Below are positions 26,684 through 35,321 of a stretch of 64,000 nt of DNA, piece after piece. Numbering within the stretch: position 1 is the first letter of the stretch; each line of letters begins with the position of its first letter. The notes beneath the pieces are model-generated. The model ran no database searches and had not been told where the DNA came from. It was given only the letters and a program-made list of their open reading frames with translations. The DNA is from JADGHE01 sp035716025 (GTDB taxonomy: Bacteria; Pseudomonadota; Alphaproteobacteria; Rhizobiales; Xanthobacteraceae): assembly GCA_035716025.1 (NCBI GenBank), contig DASTKH010000016.1, positions 79,661 through 143,660 on the forward strand, read 5' to 3'. A program made the translations under genes and the position numbers.

Positions 26684-28249
26684 ATGGCGGGCAGCAGCAT
26701 CGGCACGGCGGCAGCCTACGACGAGGTCGTCTATCCCGGAAATCCGATTCCCGAAACGCACCCTGAGCGTCTCGCCGCCGTCGTGACGATGTTCGGCATG
26801 CGACCGGCGCCGGCGTCGCGCTGTCGCGTGCTCGAGCTCGGCTGCGGGATCGGCGGCAATCTCATGGCGATGGCCTATCAATGGCCGGACAGCGAGTTCG
26901 TCGGCATCGACGTCAGCGCGCGCAGCATCGAGATCGGCCGGGGCAATCTCGCGGAACTGGGCCTGCGCAACGCCTTTCTCCACCACGCGGACATCATGGA
27001 GATCGGCGAGAGTTTCGGGCTGTTCGATTACATCGTCGCGCACGGGGTCTATTCATGGGTGCCGCCGCAGGTCCGGGAGCGCCTGCTTGCCGTTTTCCGC
27101 GCGCACCTTGCCCCGCAGGGCGTGGCCTATGTCAGCTACAACGCCTATCCTGGGGCGCATCTGCGCGACATCGCGCGCGACATCATGCTGTTCCATGCGC
27201 GCGGTCTCGACGATCCGCGTAGCCGGATCGAGCAGAGCCGCGCCATGCTCAAATTCGTCGCCGAAACCGTGCCGGAGACGAGCCTGCACGGGCGCATTTT
27301 GCGCGACCAGCTCAAGCGCATCGAGCGGGCCGCGGAAGAGGTTGTCTTTCACGACGATCTTGATCCGTCGGCGACGCCCTTCATGCTGCACGAGGTGGCG
27401 GAAGCGGCGGCACGGCACGGCCTGCAATATCTTTCGGACGTCAATTTCGGAAACGGGCTCACCTTCGATCTTCCCGAGCCCGCGCGCAAGCTGATCGATC
27501 AGATCCCTGTCGATCGGCCGGTCGAGCGCGAACAATATATCGATTTCGTCGAAGGCCGCGCCTTTCGCCGGACCCTGCTGTGCCGCGACGACATTGTCCT
27601 CGACCGGCCTATCGGTGCGGAGCGCATTCGCGACTTTTTCTTTGCCGGCCGGCTCGCGCCTGCCGATCATGGCGCGGACCCGCTCGCGCCGGGCCGAACA
27701 GTGTTCCGGGCGGTGAACAGGGGCACTCTCGAGACCGACCATCCGCTCGCGAAAGCGGCATTGCTGCATCTCGGCGCGATATGGCCTGCGTCCGTTTCTT
27801 TTGCCGCCCTGATGGACGAGGCGGCCGAGCTCCTCCGGCACGCAGGACAGCCGCCGGACGTCCGCTCGCAGCAGGCGGTGGCCACCGCGGCCGAAGTCTT
27901 GTTTCGGGCTTGTGCCGGCCGGCAGGTTGACATGCACAGTGAACCGCTGCGGCTCACCGCGACCGTCAGCGAACGCCCGCAGGCGAGCCTGCTCGCGCGC
28001 AGGCAGATCGAGGCGGGGCCCGTCCTCACCAATCTGCGGCACCAGCGGGTGGTGTTGGAAGATCCGGTGGCGCGCCGCTTTCTCACGCTCGTCGACGGCA
28101 CCCGCAATGTCGATGAGCTCGCCGACGAGCTGAACGCCGCGCTGGCGGCGGACGCTTCTCAAGATGCGGGCGGGACTTTGCGAGTGACCCGCGAACAGGT
28201 CGCGGACAATCTCCGCATCCTCGCCCGGCTCGCCCTGCTGGTCGGATAG
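26684..28249 (+). CDS. PKMT-like methyltransferase 3 of 3
   Basis: A 521-residue paralogue with motif I VLELGCGIGGN, GIDVSARSIEIG, HGVYSWVPPQVRERLL and the regulatory-domain text FHDDLDPSATPFMLHEVAE. The C terminus repeats the family pattern LTNLRHQRVVLEDPVARRF followed by LTLVDGTRNVDELAD, which resembles the small winged-helix modules that bind peptide substrates. GGAGG five bases before the ATG at 26684 fixes the start. It lies 57 bases after the second copy and is the last of the tandem; the PAP2 gene follows after 175 bases. Three intact copies with all SAM-binding motifs suggest distinct substrates or ordered methylation. Confidence 0.87.
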   Translation: MAGSSIGTAAAYDEVVYPGNPIPETHPERLAAVVTMFGMRPAPASRCRVLELGCGIGGNLMAMAYQWPDSEFVGIDVSARSIEIGRGNLAELGLRNAFLHHADIMEIGESFGLFDYIVAHGVYSWVPPQVRERLLAVFRAHLAPQGVAYVSYNAYPGAHLRDIARDIMLFHARGLDDPRSRIEQSRAMLKFVAETVPETSLHGRILRDQLKRIERAAEEVVFHDDLDPSATPFMLHEVAEAAARHGLQYLSDVNFGNGLTFDLPEPARKLIDQIPVDRPVEREQYIDFVEGRAFRRTLLCRDDIVLDRPIGAERIRDFFFAGRLAPADHGADPLAPGRTVFRAVNRGTLETDHPLAKAALLHLGAIWPASVSFAALMDEAAELLRHAGQPPDVRSQQAVATAAEVLFRACAGRQVDMHSEPLRLTATVSERPQASLLARRQIEAGPVLTNLRHQRVVLEDPVARRFLTLVDGTRNVDELADELNAALAADASQDAGGTLRVTREQVADNLRILARLALLVG

Positions 28250-28424
28250 CGCAGGCGCGCCTTCCGGCCGTGTACGCAGGGCGTCGCGGATCCGGCACGG
28301 GTGCGGGCGAGCGGGTGTCCTTCCCAAGGATCAACGCCGTTCATTCGAACACATGACGCCGGCCGGCGGTTGGCGGCGCATAAGCTGAAGTCCCGTAGGT
28401 CCCCTAGAGACCGGTAGCCTTTCC

Positions 28425-29135
28425 ATGACTTTGGGCATCCATGTCGTTGACGCCGGCGTCATGGCGTTTCTTCAGCAGTTCTCCCAGAAGTCCGCAGCGT
28501 TCAACGCGCTGGTCATTCGCTACATGGACGTGCCGACGCTGAAAATGCTGCCCCTGGTCTGCGCCATATGGCTGCTGTGGTTCGGCCGGCCGGCAAGCGA
28601 ACGCAAGCGCGTGTTCCTGCTCGAAGGGATCGTCGCGGTCCTCGCCACGATCGGCGTCTCGCGCCTGCTGCAGGCGCTCGGCCCGGAGAGGCACCGCCCG
28701 ATCTATGCGAATGGAATTTCCGGTTTCCTGCCTCCGATCGGCATGCGCCCGAGCCCGCTCGAGGACTGGAGTTCCTTTCCAAGCGACCACGCGGCGGTGG
28801 TGTTCGCCATTTCGACAGTCTGCTGGCGGGTGTCGCGTCCGATCGGCGCCCTCTGCTATCTGTGGTCGGCCTTTGTCGTTTGCCTGCCCCGGCTCTATGC
28901 CGGATACCACTATGCGACCGACGTTCTGGCCGGCGCGCTGCTGGGCGTGCTCGCCGTCGTGCTGCTGACGCGCGTCCGGTCCATCGACCTTGCGGCGAAC
29001 CGTTTTCTCAAATGGACGGAGGAGCGCTATGCGGGGCTCTTCTACGCCGCGGCCTTCGCGCTTTCCTATCAGATCGTCGTACTGTTCGACGATCTCCGTC
29101 GGCTCGCCCGCGAACTAATGTCGTTGCTGGCCTGA
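28425..29135 (+). CDS. PAP2 family phosphatase, membrane-bound
   Basis: A 236-residue integral membrane lipid phosphatase of the PAP2 family, for example undecaprenyl-pyrophosphate or phosphatidate phosphatase. The three phosphatase motifs are present: RHRP (89-92), FPSDH (118-122) and the third with Arg156, His162 and Asp166 in PRLYAGYHYATD. The second motif has Asp in place of the usual Gly (PSGH), a frequent variant. About six hydrophobic helices flank the motifs, placing the active site on the periplasmic face. The start ATG at 28425 has no strong ribosome site. It is transcribed toward a GC-rich hairpin at 29150-29186 that it shares with the convergent hydrolase gene. Confidence 0.88.
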   Translation: MTLGIHVVDAGVMAFLQQFSQKSAAFNALVIRYMDVPTLKMLPLVCAIWLLWFGRPASERKRVFLLEGIVAVLATIGVSRLLQALGPERHRPIYANGISGFLPPIGMRPSPLEDWSSFPSDHAAVVFAISTVCWRVSRPIGALCYLWSAFVVCLPRLYAGYHYATDVLAGALLGVLAVVLLTRVRSIDLAANRFLKWTEERYAGLFYAAAFALSYQIVVLFDDLRRLARELMSLLA

Positions 29136-29149
29136 ACGGACGGAAGCCG

Positions 29150-29186
29150 CGGGGTCCGCACCGATCCTTCGGACGCGCGGACCCCG
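29150..29186. terminator. GC-rich hairpin between convergent genes
   Basis: CGGGGTCCGC (29150-29159) and GCGGACCCCG (29177-29186) form a perfect 10-bp stem with a 17-base loop. It lies between the PAP2 and CocE-type stop codons and can serve either strand. No T-run follows on either side. Confidence 0.55.
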
Positions 29187-29202
29187 TCGACGATGTCTCA
29201 GC

Positions 29203-30948
29203 TCATTTCGGCGGAATGATCGGAAGCATCACATAGGGCTGCCGCTCGGGGCCGAAGTGCAGCGTGTTGCGGGTATCGAAAATCTCCGCCGGCCGGTCCT
29301 TCGGGTGATTGTGAAAGAACGGTCCCACCCCGGTGAAGTGATAGAAGGCGTGGGGAACCGTCAGCGGCGGGCCCGAGTGCTCGAAGTCCCGTCCCGTGAT
29401 CGTCAGCGCAATGCGGTAGCCCGGCGGCACGACGATGCAGGTCGGCCAGATTTCGACGTCGAGCTCGTAGACCTCCCCCGGCGTGAGCGGCTGCTTCTCG
29501 TCGTGGGTATGATAGGGGCGGTAGGGCAGCGATCGTTTCGGATCGAGCTTGCGGTGCGAAGCCCGCAGCCAGCCGTTCGCGATGGGCGTGCGCGGGTCGA
29601 GCGCGCCCATGAAAGTCACGTCGCGATAGGCCGGATCGAGCACGCGAACGGTGAGGAACACATCGGCATCGCGCGTCTGCGACGAGAGAAAGAGCTTCGC
29701 CGCGATGTGCCCGGTGATCTCGATCTCCTGTTCGAGTGGCGGGGTGATGAACGTCACGCCCGCGCCCATGGTGTCGTAGGAGATCTGCGTGTTCGCCTTG
29801 CCCGGCTCGCGCGAGAGACCGAGACTGGTCGGCTCGAGATAGAGCTTGGTCCATTGCGTGCGGGCGATCGGCCACTCGTTCTCGTGACGGACGACGAAGG
29901 TCTCGTCCACATGCCGGATGTTGAGCTGCACCGGCGGCGTCTTGTCCCAGCCGTTCTGCTCGCCTTTGAGAAAGAAGTCGAAGAACTTCTTCTGCAGCAG
30001 GCGGCCATAGTCCGTATAAAAATGCGGCCAGTGGCCGAGGCCATGGCATTCGAGCCATTTCTGCTTGGAGGCCGCCTGCATGAAGCCCTCGTTGTTGCCG
30101 CGCGGATGCAGACCCTGGCCGCCCCAATTGTTGGCGGAAAGAAGCGGCACCGTCACCTTGCTCCAATCGGGCGAGCGCGACTTGTAATAGTCGTCGTCGA
30201 GTTCGTGTTCGAGAACTTCGGCCTCAAGGTCGCCCCGGTTCTTGCGCAGCTCCTCCTCGGGAAGGGTCGGTGGGCCGGCAACGAGCTCTCCGGTCACGAC
30301 GCTGCGCCGGCCGCGCTCGCCGACGCCGTGCTGGACGCTGCAGACTTGGCGCGGGTACCACCGCAACGGCATCATGTTGACGATACCGCCGTGTCGGAAG
30401 ACGTCGCGGTAGAAATCCGCGGCCCCTTCCCACACGCAGATCGCGGCAAGATGCGGCGGCTGCAGGGCGGCGACCTGCCATTGGTTCATGGCGTAATAGG
30501 AAATTCCGTTGAGGCCGACCTTGCCGTTGGACCACGGTTGCACGCCGGCCCATTCGATGCAGTTGTAGAAGTCCTTGGTCTCGCGGGGCGACCAGACGTC
30601 GAGCCGGCCCGGCGAGCGGCCGGCCCCGCGCGAGTCGACGCGCACGCACACATAGCCTTCCGGCACCCATTTCTCCGGATCGACCGTCTCCCAGTTCTGA
30701 TACTTGTTGGTGGAATTCGCCGGCACGTCCGGGTGTGCCGCCACCATGCGGTCCCAGGCGCTCTTGAAGCCTTCCTGGAAGGAGAGACCCTTTGCGTAGG
30801 GTCCGTGGCTCATGATGACCGGATAGCGCCCCTCCGGAATCGGGCGGAAAACGTCCGCGCGGAGAATGAGGCCGTCGTCCATCTCGATCGGCACATCCCA
30901 GTCGATGCGCATGCCGTCGCGGACTTCGCTTTTCTGTTCAATTGCCAT
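29203..30948 (-). CDS. CocE/NonD family hydrolase
   Basis: A 581-residue serine hydrolase of the CocE/NonD family, acting on esters or amides of bulky acyl substrates. The N-terminal alpha/beta-hydrolase part shows RVDSRGAGRSPG (oxyanion side) and the nucleophile elbow GLNGISYYAM. The His is in CHGLGHWPHF. The acid residue expected in a GWYD-like text is replaced here by NWGGQGLHPRG. The C-terminal jelly-roll part begins near WPIARTQWTKLYLEP. AAGGAG lies six bases before the ATG at 30948; the long open frame further upstream is antisense-side noise over nadE and is rejected. No signal peptide, so cytoplasmic. It is followed by a hairpin; upstream lies nadE on the same strand, 78 bases away. 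Confidence 0.88.
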   Translation of the reverse strand: MAIEQKSEVRDGMRIDWDVPIEMDDGLILRADVFRPIPEGRYPVIMSHGPYAKGLSFQEGFKSAWDRMVAAHPDVPANSTNKYQNWETVDPEKWVPEGYVCVRVDSRGAGRSPGRLDVWSPRETKDFYNCIEWAGVQPWSNGKVGLNGISYYAMNQWQVAALQPPHLAAICVWEGAADFYRDVFRHGGIVNMMPLRWYPRQVCSVQHGVGERGRRSVVTGELVAGPPTLPEEELRKNRGDLEAEVLEHELDDDYYKSRSPDWSKVTVPLLSANNWGGQGLHPRGNNEGFMQAASKQKWLECHGLGHWPHFYTDYGRLLQKKFFDFFLKGEQNGWDKTPPVQLNIRHVDETFVVRHENEWPIARTQWTKLYLEPTSLGLSREPGKANTQISYDTMGAGVTFITPPLEQEIEITGHIAAKLFLSSQTRDADVFLTVRVLDPAYRDVTFMGALDPRTPIANGWLRASHRKLDPKRSLPYRPYHTHDEKQPLTPGEVYELDVEIWPTCIVVPPGYRIALTITGRDFEHSGPPLTVPHAFYHFTGVGPFFHNHPKDRPAEIFDTRNTLHFGPERQPYVMLPIIPPK

Positions 30949-31025
30949 TTCGTCTCCTTGGGTCGTGGCTGCAGATTGACTTTTCCCGCGACAATCGCGC
31001 GGGCAGGGTGCACGGTGAGCCGGAA

Positions 31026-33068
31026 TCACTCCTTCGGAACGTTTTCTTCCAGTTCGGCGAGCCACACGCGGGCGTTTCCGTCCGATGGGGCGCGCCAGTC
31101 TCCGCGCGGCGAGAGCGAACCGCCGGAGGAAATTTTCGGTCCGTTCGGCAGGGCCGAACGCTTGAACTGGCTCACCGTGAAGAACCGCCAAAGGAAGACC
31201 TCGAGCCAGCCGCGGATTTCCTTGAGGGCGAAGGCCCGCCTCCGCCCTTCCGGAATGCCCGCCGGCCAGGCGCCGCGCGAGGCGTCGCCCCAGGCATTGA
31301 GCGCAAGAAATGCGATTTTGGATGGGCGGAAGCCGTAGCGGGTGGTGTAGAAGAGATTGAAGTCCTGCAAGGCGTACGGACCGATGATCTTTTCGGTCGA
31401 CTGCATCGCCCCGGCCGCGTCGGCCGGCACGAGCTCCGGCGAGATTTCCGTATCCAGAATGGCGTGGAGAATACGCGCGGTATGGTCGTTCACGTCGCCG
31501 GAAGCGGCGACGAACCGGATCAGATGCTGGATGAGTGTTTTCGACACCGAGGCGTTCACGTTGTAATGCGACATGTGGTCGCCGACGCCGTAGGTGCACC
31601 AGCCGAGCGCGAGTTCCGACAAGTCGCCGGTCCCGACCACGAGGCCGCCGTGATGATTGGCGAGTCGAAACAGATAGTCCGTGCGAAGCCCGGCTTGGAC
31701 GTTCTCGAAGGTCACGTCGTATTGCGGTTCGCCCCGCGCGAAAGGATGCCCGAGATCAGCGAGCATCTGTCGCGCAGCCGGACGAATGTCGATTTCCTCG
31801 GCACTCACTCCGAGCGCTTCCATCAGCGACCAGGCGTTGCGCTTGGTTGTCTCCGAGGTGGCGAATCCCGGCAGCGTGTAGGCGAGCACGTTGCTGCGCG
31901 GCAGGCCGAGCCGGTCCATCGCGCGCGCCGAGACGATCAGCGCCTGGGTCGAATCGAGCCCGCCGGAGACGCCGATCACCACCCGCTCGGTCTTGGTCGC
32001 CTGCAGGCGCTTGACGAGGCCCTGCACCTGGATGTTGTAGGCCTCGTAGCAGTTCTCGGCGAGCCGCGCGGGATCGGACGGCACATAGGGAAAGCGCTCG
32101 ACGGCGCGCGCGAGCGGCACGTCCGTTTCGGGGGCATCGAGCCGGAACGCGATGGTTCGGAACGGCGCCGCCGCCGCGTTGCGAACCGCGTCGCCGAACG
32201 TGTTGAGCCGCATCCGCTCCTGGCGGATGCGTCCGAGATCGATGTCGGCCGTGATGAAGGCGGATTCCGCGGGGAAACGCTCCGATTCGGCGAGCTTTTC
32301 GCCGCATTCGAACACGGCCGCATGGCCGTCCCACGCGAGGTCCGTCGTCGACTCGCCCGGTCCTGCCGCCGAATAGGCGTAGGCGGCGACCGCACGGGCC
32401 GATTGGCTCGCGCAGAGAAGCCGCCGCGTCTCCGCCTTGCCGATCACGATGTTCGAGGCTGAGAGATTAAGGAGGACTTCGGCGCCCGCAAGCGCCGCCG
32501 CCGTCGAGGGCGGCTGCGGCACCCAGATGTCTTCGCAGATCTCCACGTGGAAACAGAAGGGCGCGGAGCCGTTCGAGCGGAAGAGCAGGTCGGTGCCGAA
32601 AGGGACCGGCCGTCCCGCGACGAGGATCGTCTGTCCGCTCACTCCGGCGCCCGACGTGAAGTGTCGGCGTTCGTAGAATTCGCGATAGTTCGGAAGATAG
32701 GTCTTCGGCACCACGCCGAGAATGTCGCCGCGGTGGATCACGACCGCGCTGTTGTAAAGCCGTCCGCCCTGGCGCAACGGCGCGCCGACGACGAGAACGG
32801 GAAAGAGATTGCGAGAGCCCTCGCAGATCGACGCGATCGCGCGTTCGACCGAGTCGAGCAGCGCATCCTGCAGCAGCAGGTCGTCGATCGCATAGGCCGA
32901 AACGCCGAGTTCGGGAAACAGCATCAGGGCGGCGCTTTGGGCATCGCCCTCGGCGGCGAGCCGCAGCGTCTCCGCGGCGTTGAAGGCGGGATCGCCGATT
33001 TCGATGCGCGGCACGCACGCCGCAAGGCGCAGAAAGTCGTGTCGATACAGCGAATGAAAGCCCGGCAT
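31026..33068 (-). CDS. nadE: Glutamine-dependent NAD(+) synthetase
   Basis: A 680-residue enzyme making NAD from deamido-NAD, ATP and glutamine. The N-terminal nitrilase-type glutaminase carries the triad Glu53 (FPELGVSAY), Lys122 (PKTYLPNYREF) and Cys178 (EICEDIW). The C-terminal synthetase has the PP-loop SGGLDST (368-374) and GTGDLSELALGW. The length matches the long form of NadE known from Mycobacterium tuberculosis. The ATG at 33068 starts MPGFHSLYRHDFLRL, the usual N terminus of this form. It catalyses the last step of the route whose first three enzymes are encoded at 47.5-51.2 kb. It lies 50 bases downstream of mutY on the same strand. Confidence 0.95.
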   Translation of the reverse strand: MPGFHSLYRHDFLRLAACVPRIEIGDPAFNAAETLRLAAEGDAQSAALMLFPELGVSAYAIDDLLLQDALLDSVERAIASICEGSRNLFPVLVVGAPLRQGGRLYNSAVVIHRGDILGVVPKTYLPNYREFYERRHFTSGAGVSGQTILVAGRPVPFGTDLLFRSNGSAPFCFHVEICEDIWVPQPPSTAAALAGAEVLLNLSASNIVIGKAETRRLLCASQSARAVAAYAYSAAGPGESTTDLAWDGHAAVFECGEKLAESERFPAESAFITADIDLGRIRQERMRLNTFGDAVRNAAAAPFRTIAFRLDAPETDVPLARAVERFPYVPSDPARLAENCYEAYNIQVQGLVKRLQATKTERVVIGVSGGLDSTQALIVSARAMDRLGLPRSNVLAYTLPGFATSETTKRNAWSLMEALGVSAEEIDIRPAARQMLADLGHPFARGEPQYDVTFENVQAGLRTDYLFRLANHHGGLVVGTGDLSELALGWCTYGVGDHMSHYNVNASVSKTLIQHLIRFVAASGDVNDHTARILHAILDTEISPELVPADAAGAMQSTEKIIGPYALQDFNLFYTTRYGFRPSKIAFLALNAWGDASRGAWPAGIPEGRRRAFALKEIRGWLEVFLWRFFTVSQFKRSALPNGPKISSGGSLSPRGDWRAPSDGNARVWLAELEENVPKE

Positions 33069-33118
33069 CGAGGTGTCTCGCCTTTGCCGCGGCCCTTATA
33101 GCAGCCGCGGCTCCCACT

Positions 33119-34294
33119 TCACGCTCTCCCGCCCGCAAAGGTGAATTGCCATGCGGCGAGATCGGCATCCGGCGCGGCGGCCGCCCGGGCGTGAGCGACC
33201 ACCTTGCGCATGAGGCTCGGAAGGGCCTCGCCGTCGATTGTATCGAGGGCGATCCAGCGCATGCCGGGGGGCGCGCCGGTCCCCTCCGGCACGTCCGCCC
33301 GATAGACCGTGAGTTCGAGGGGAAAATGCGTGAACATATGGGTGACGACCCCGGGCAGCCTGCGCCAGGGCGTCGCCGTGTTCGGCGGCGCGGGAGCGGC
33401 CACAAGCGCCTCCGCCTCTGTGAAATCTGCGCGCCAAGCCGTGGTCGGCACTTCCATCATGCCGCCGAGCAGGCCGCGTGGCGGCCGTCGCCGCACCAGA
33501 ATCTCGCAGCCCGCGCGCAGCACGACGAATGCCGCGCCGCGGCGGAGCGGGCGCGCCGGCTTGCGCGCCTTGCGTGGAAAGCTTTCCGGGCTGCCGCCGG
33601 CGAAAGCCGCGCAAGCCCCCTGCCAGGGACAGAGCCCGCAGGCGGGCTTTCGGGGTGTGCAGAGGGTCGCGCCGAGGTCCATGAGGGCCTGCGCGAAGTC
33701 GCCGCGGCGGATGGGCGGCGCGAGCGCGCCGACGCGGGCGCGCAGCACCGGCCTCGCGCCCGGCAGCGCTTCCTCGAGGGCGAAAAGCCGCGCCGCGACG
33801 CGTTCAACGTTGCCGTCCAGGGGGACGACGGGTTGCTCGAAGGCGATCGCCGCAATCGCCGCCGCCGTGTAGGCGCCGATGCCGGGCAGCTTTCGCAGCT
33901 CGTCTTCGCGGGCGGGGAAGCGTCCGCCGAACCGCTCGGAGACGGTCTTGGCGCAGGCATGCAGATGGCGGGCCCGCGCGTAGTAGCCGAGCCCGGCCCA
34001 GGCGCGCAGGACGTCGTCCTGCGATGCGGCCGCGAGTGCATGGACGTCCGGCCAGAGCGAGAGAAAGCGTGCGTAATAGGGAATAACGGTTTTCACGGTG
34101 GTCTGCTGCAGCATGATCTCCGACAGCCAGACCCGATACGGATCGGTCGCCTCACCGGGCTCCGCGCGCCAGGGCAGGCGCCGCCGGTTGCGGTCGTACC
34201 AGGCGAGAAGTGCCGAAGGCTGCGGCGCCGGAGCGTTCTCCCCAGGGGGAGAAGGCGCGGGCTTCTGCCCGGCGGATGGCGCTGCTAGGGTCAT
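33119..34294 (-). CDS. mutY: A/G-specific adenine glycosylase
   Basis: A 391-residue DNA repair enzyme removing adenine mispaired with 8-oxoguanine. The catalytic Glu59 is in SEIMLQQT, the helix-hairpin-helix is LPGIGAYTAAAI with the catalytic Asp160 in PLDGNVERV, and the 4Fe-4S ligands are Cys212, 219, 222 and 228. The C-terminal NUDIX-like domain that reads 8-oxoG runs from about residue 250. The ATG at 34294 is preceded by no clear ribosome site. It faces dciA head to head with only nine bases between the start codons. The set mutY, dciA, dsbA, smc is a conserved rhizobial block, here with one extra gene inserted. Confidence 0.95.
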   Translation of the reverse strand: MTLAAPSAGQKPAPSPPGENAPAPQPSALLAWYDRNRRRLPWRAEPGEATDPYRVWLSEIMLQQTTVKTVIPYYARFLSLWPDVHALAAASQDDVLRAWAGLGYYARARHLHACAKTVSERFGGRFPAREDELRKLPGIGAYTAAAIAAIAFEQPVVPLDGNVERVAARLFALEEALPGARPVLRARVGALAPPIRRGDFAQALMDLGATLCTPRKPACGLCPWQGACAAFAGGSPESFPRKARKPARPLRRGAAFVVLRAGCEILVRRRPPRGLLGGMMEVPTTAWRADFTEAEALVAAPAPPNTATPWRRLPGVVTHMFTHFPLELTVYRADVPEGTGAPPGMRWIALDTIDGEALPSLMRKVVAHARAAAAPDADLAAWQFTFAGGRA

Positions 34295-34303
34295 GGCGGA
34301 GCG

Positions 34304-34810
34304 ATGCCAGAGCCGTTGCCGATGAACAAGCCCTCCCGCCGGCCGTATGCCAGGCCGCTGGCCGACCTCGTCGCGCCGGTGCTCGGGGATGTGTTTGCGC
34401 GTCAGGGCTTCGCCTCCGGAGAGATCGTAACGCATTGGATCGACATCGCGGGCGAGGACCTTGCCCGGCTGGCGGAACCCATCCAGCTCAAATGGCCGCG
34501 ACGGCGCGAAGGGGAGCCGACCGAGCCCGCCACACTGGTTTTGCGCGTCGAAGGACCCGCGGCGATCGAGATCCAGCACCTCGCGCCCGTCCTTCTGGAA
34601 CGGGTCAACCGCTTTTTCGGATGGCGCGCCGTTGCCCGCATCGCCATCCGTCAGGCGCCGCTCGCGCGCAAGACGCGCAAGGCGCGGCCGGACGGACCCA
34701 CGCCGGCGGAAATGGCGGCGGTCAAGGCCGGACTCGACGGAATCGCCGACGACGGACTTCGCGAGGCGCTGGCGCGGCTTGGCGCCGCGCTCAAGAGCCG
34801 CGCTACCTGA
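34304..34810 (+). CDS. DUF721 protein, DciA-like helicase loader
   Basis: A 168-residue basic DUF721 protein. DciA proteins load the replicative helicase DnaB in most bacteria that lack DnaC. The domain pattern is visible: LADLVAPVLGDVFARQGFAS, WIDIAGEDLARLAEPIQLKW and LVLRVEGPAAIEIQHLAPVL. The C-terminal 50 residues form a charged tail. The ATG at 34304 has GGAG only two bases upstream; the ATG at 34322 (MNKPSRRPYARPL) is an equally good or better start. It is divergent from mutY with almost no intergenic space, so promoters of each gene must overlap the other gene. I use no gene symbol because the DciA role is inferred from family membership. Confidence 0.85.
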   Translation: MPEPLPMNKPSRRPYARPLADLVAPVLGDVFARQGFASGEIVTHWIDIAGEDLARLAEPIQLKWPRRREGEPTEPATLVLRVEGPAAIEIQHLAPVLLERVNRFFGWRAVARIAIRQAPLARKTRKARPDGPTPAEMAAVKAGLDGIADDGLREALARLGAALKSRAT

Positions 34811-34839
34811 GCTTCAGCCGGGCAGCGGCGGAGCAGCGT

Positions 34840-35154
34840 CTATTCGGCCGCCGCGACGCGCTCCTCGCCGCCCGCATTGTCGACGATGACCGGCGACTCG
34901 AAATAGGTGATCTCCGGCTCGCTGCCGTAGCGGTCCGCGATCCCCTTTCGCCACTCGGCGGTGTAGAGCCGTTCGGCGTCCGCGCGGCTCTTCCAGAGAT
35001 AGACACCGCCCCCTTGCCCATCGCCGAAGAGATAGTATTTGCGCACAAGCCCCGGCAGGTTCCGGTAGCGCGGAGCGGAACTGTTGAAGGCGTCGATCGC
35101 GGATTCGCGGGTGGTTCCGGGCCTGAGCCTGAACCGGACGATGGCGGTGATCAT
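34840..35154 (-). CDS. YdhR-like putative monooxygenase (dimeric alpha-beta barrel)
   Basis: A 104-residue small protein of the dimeric ferredoxin-like (antibiotic-monooxygenase/YdhR) type. Features are MITAIVRFRLRPGTTRESAI, LPGLVRKYYLFGDGQGGGVY and a C-terminal EITYFESPVIVDN. Related proteins act as cofactor-free monooxygenases or bind small hydrophobic ligands; the substrate is unknown. GGAGG seven bases before the ATG at 35154 fixes the start, and the longer open frame upstream is rejected. It is inserted between dciA and dsbA, on the opposite strand to both, so it interrupts an otherwise conserved block. Its stop is 30 bases from that of dciA. Confidence 0.75.
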   Translation of the reverse strand: MITAIVRFRLRPGTTRESAIDAFNSSAPRYRNLPGLVRKYYLFGDGQGGGVYLWKSRADAERLYTAEWRKGIADRYGSEPEITYFESPVIVDNAGGEERVAAAE

Positions 35155-35321
35155 TGGCAAACCTCCCTGTGGCGCCGCGTTTGAGCCGATGTTCCGTCGC
35201 CGCAGCGGCGGAAGCAAGCGCGGGGGCGGGAGGAGGGCGTGCCAACGCACCATTGCCACAATCGCGGTTTCAGGATAGCGACACCGAGCCCTGCGGGGCA
35301 TTGCAACAGAGGGTTCTTGCC

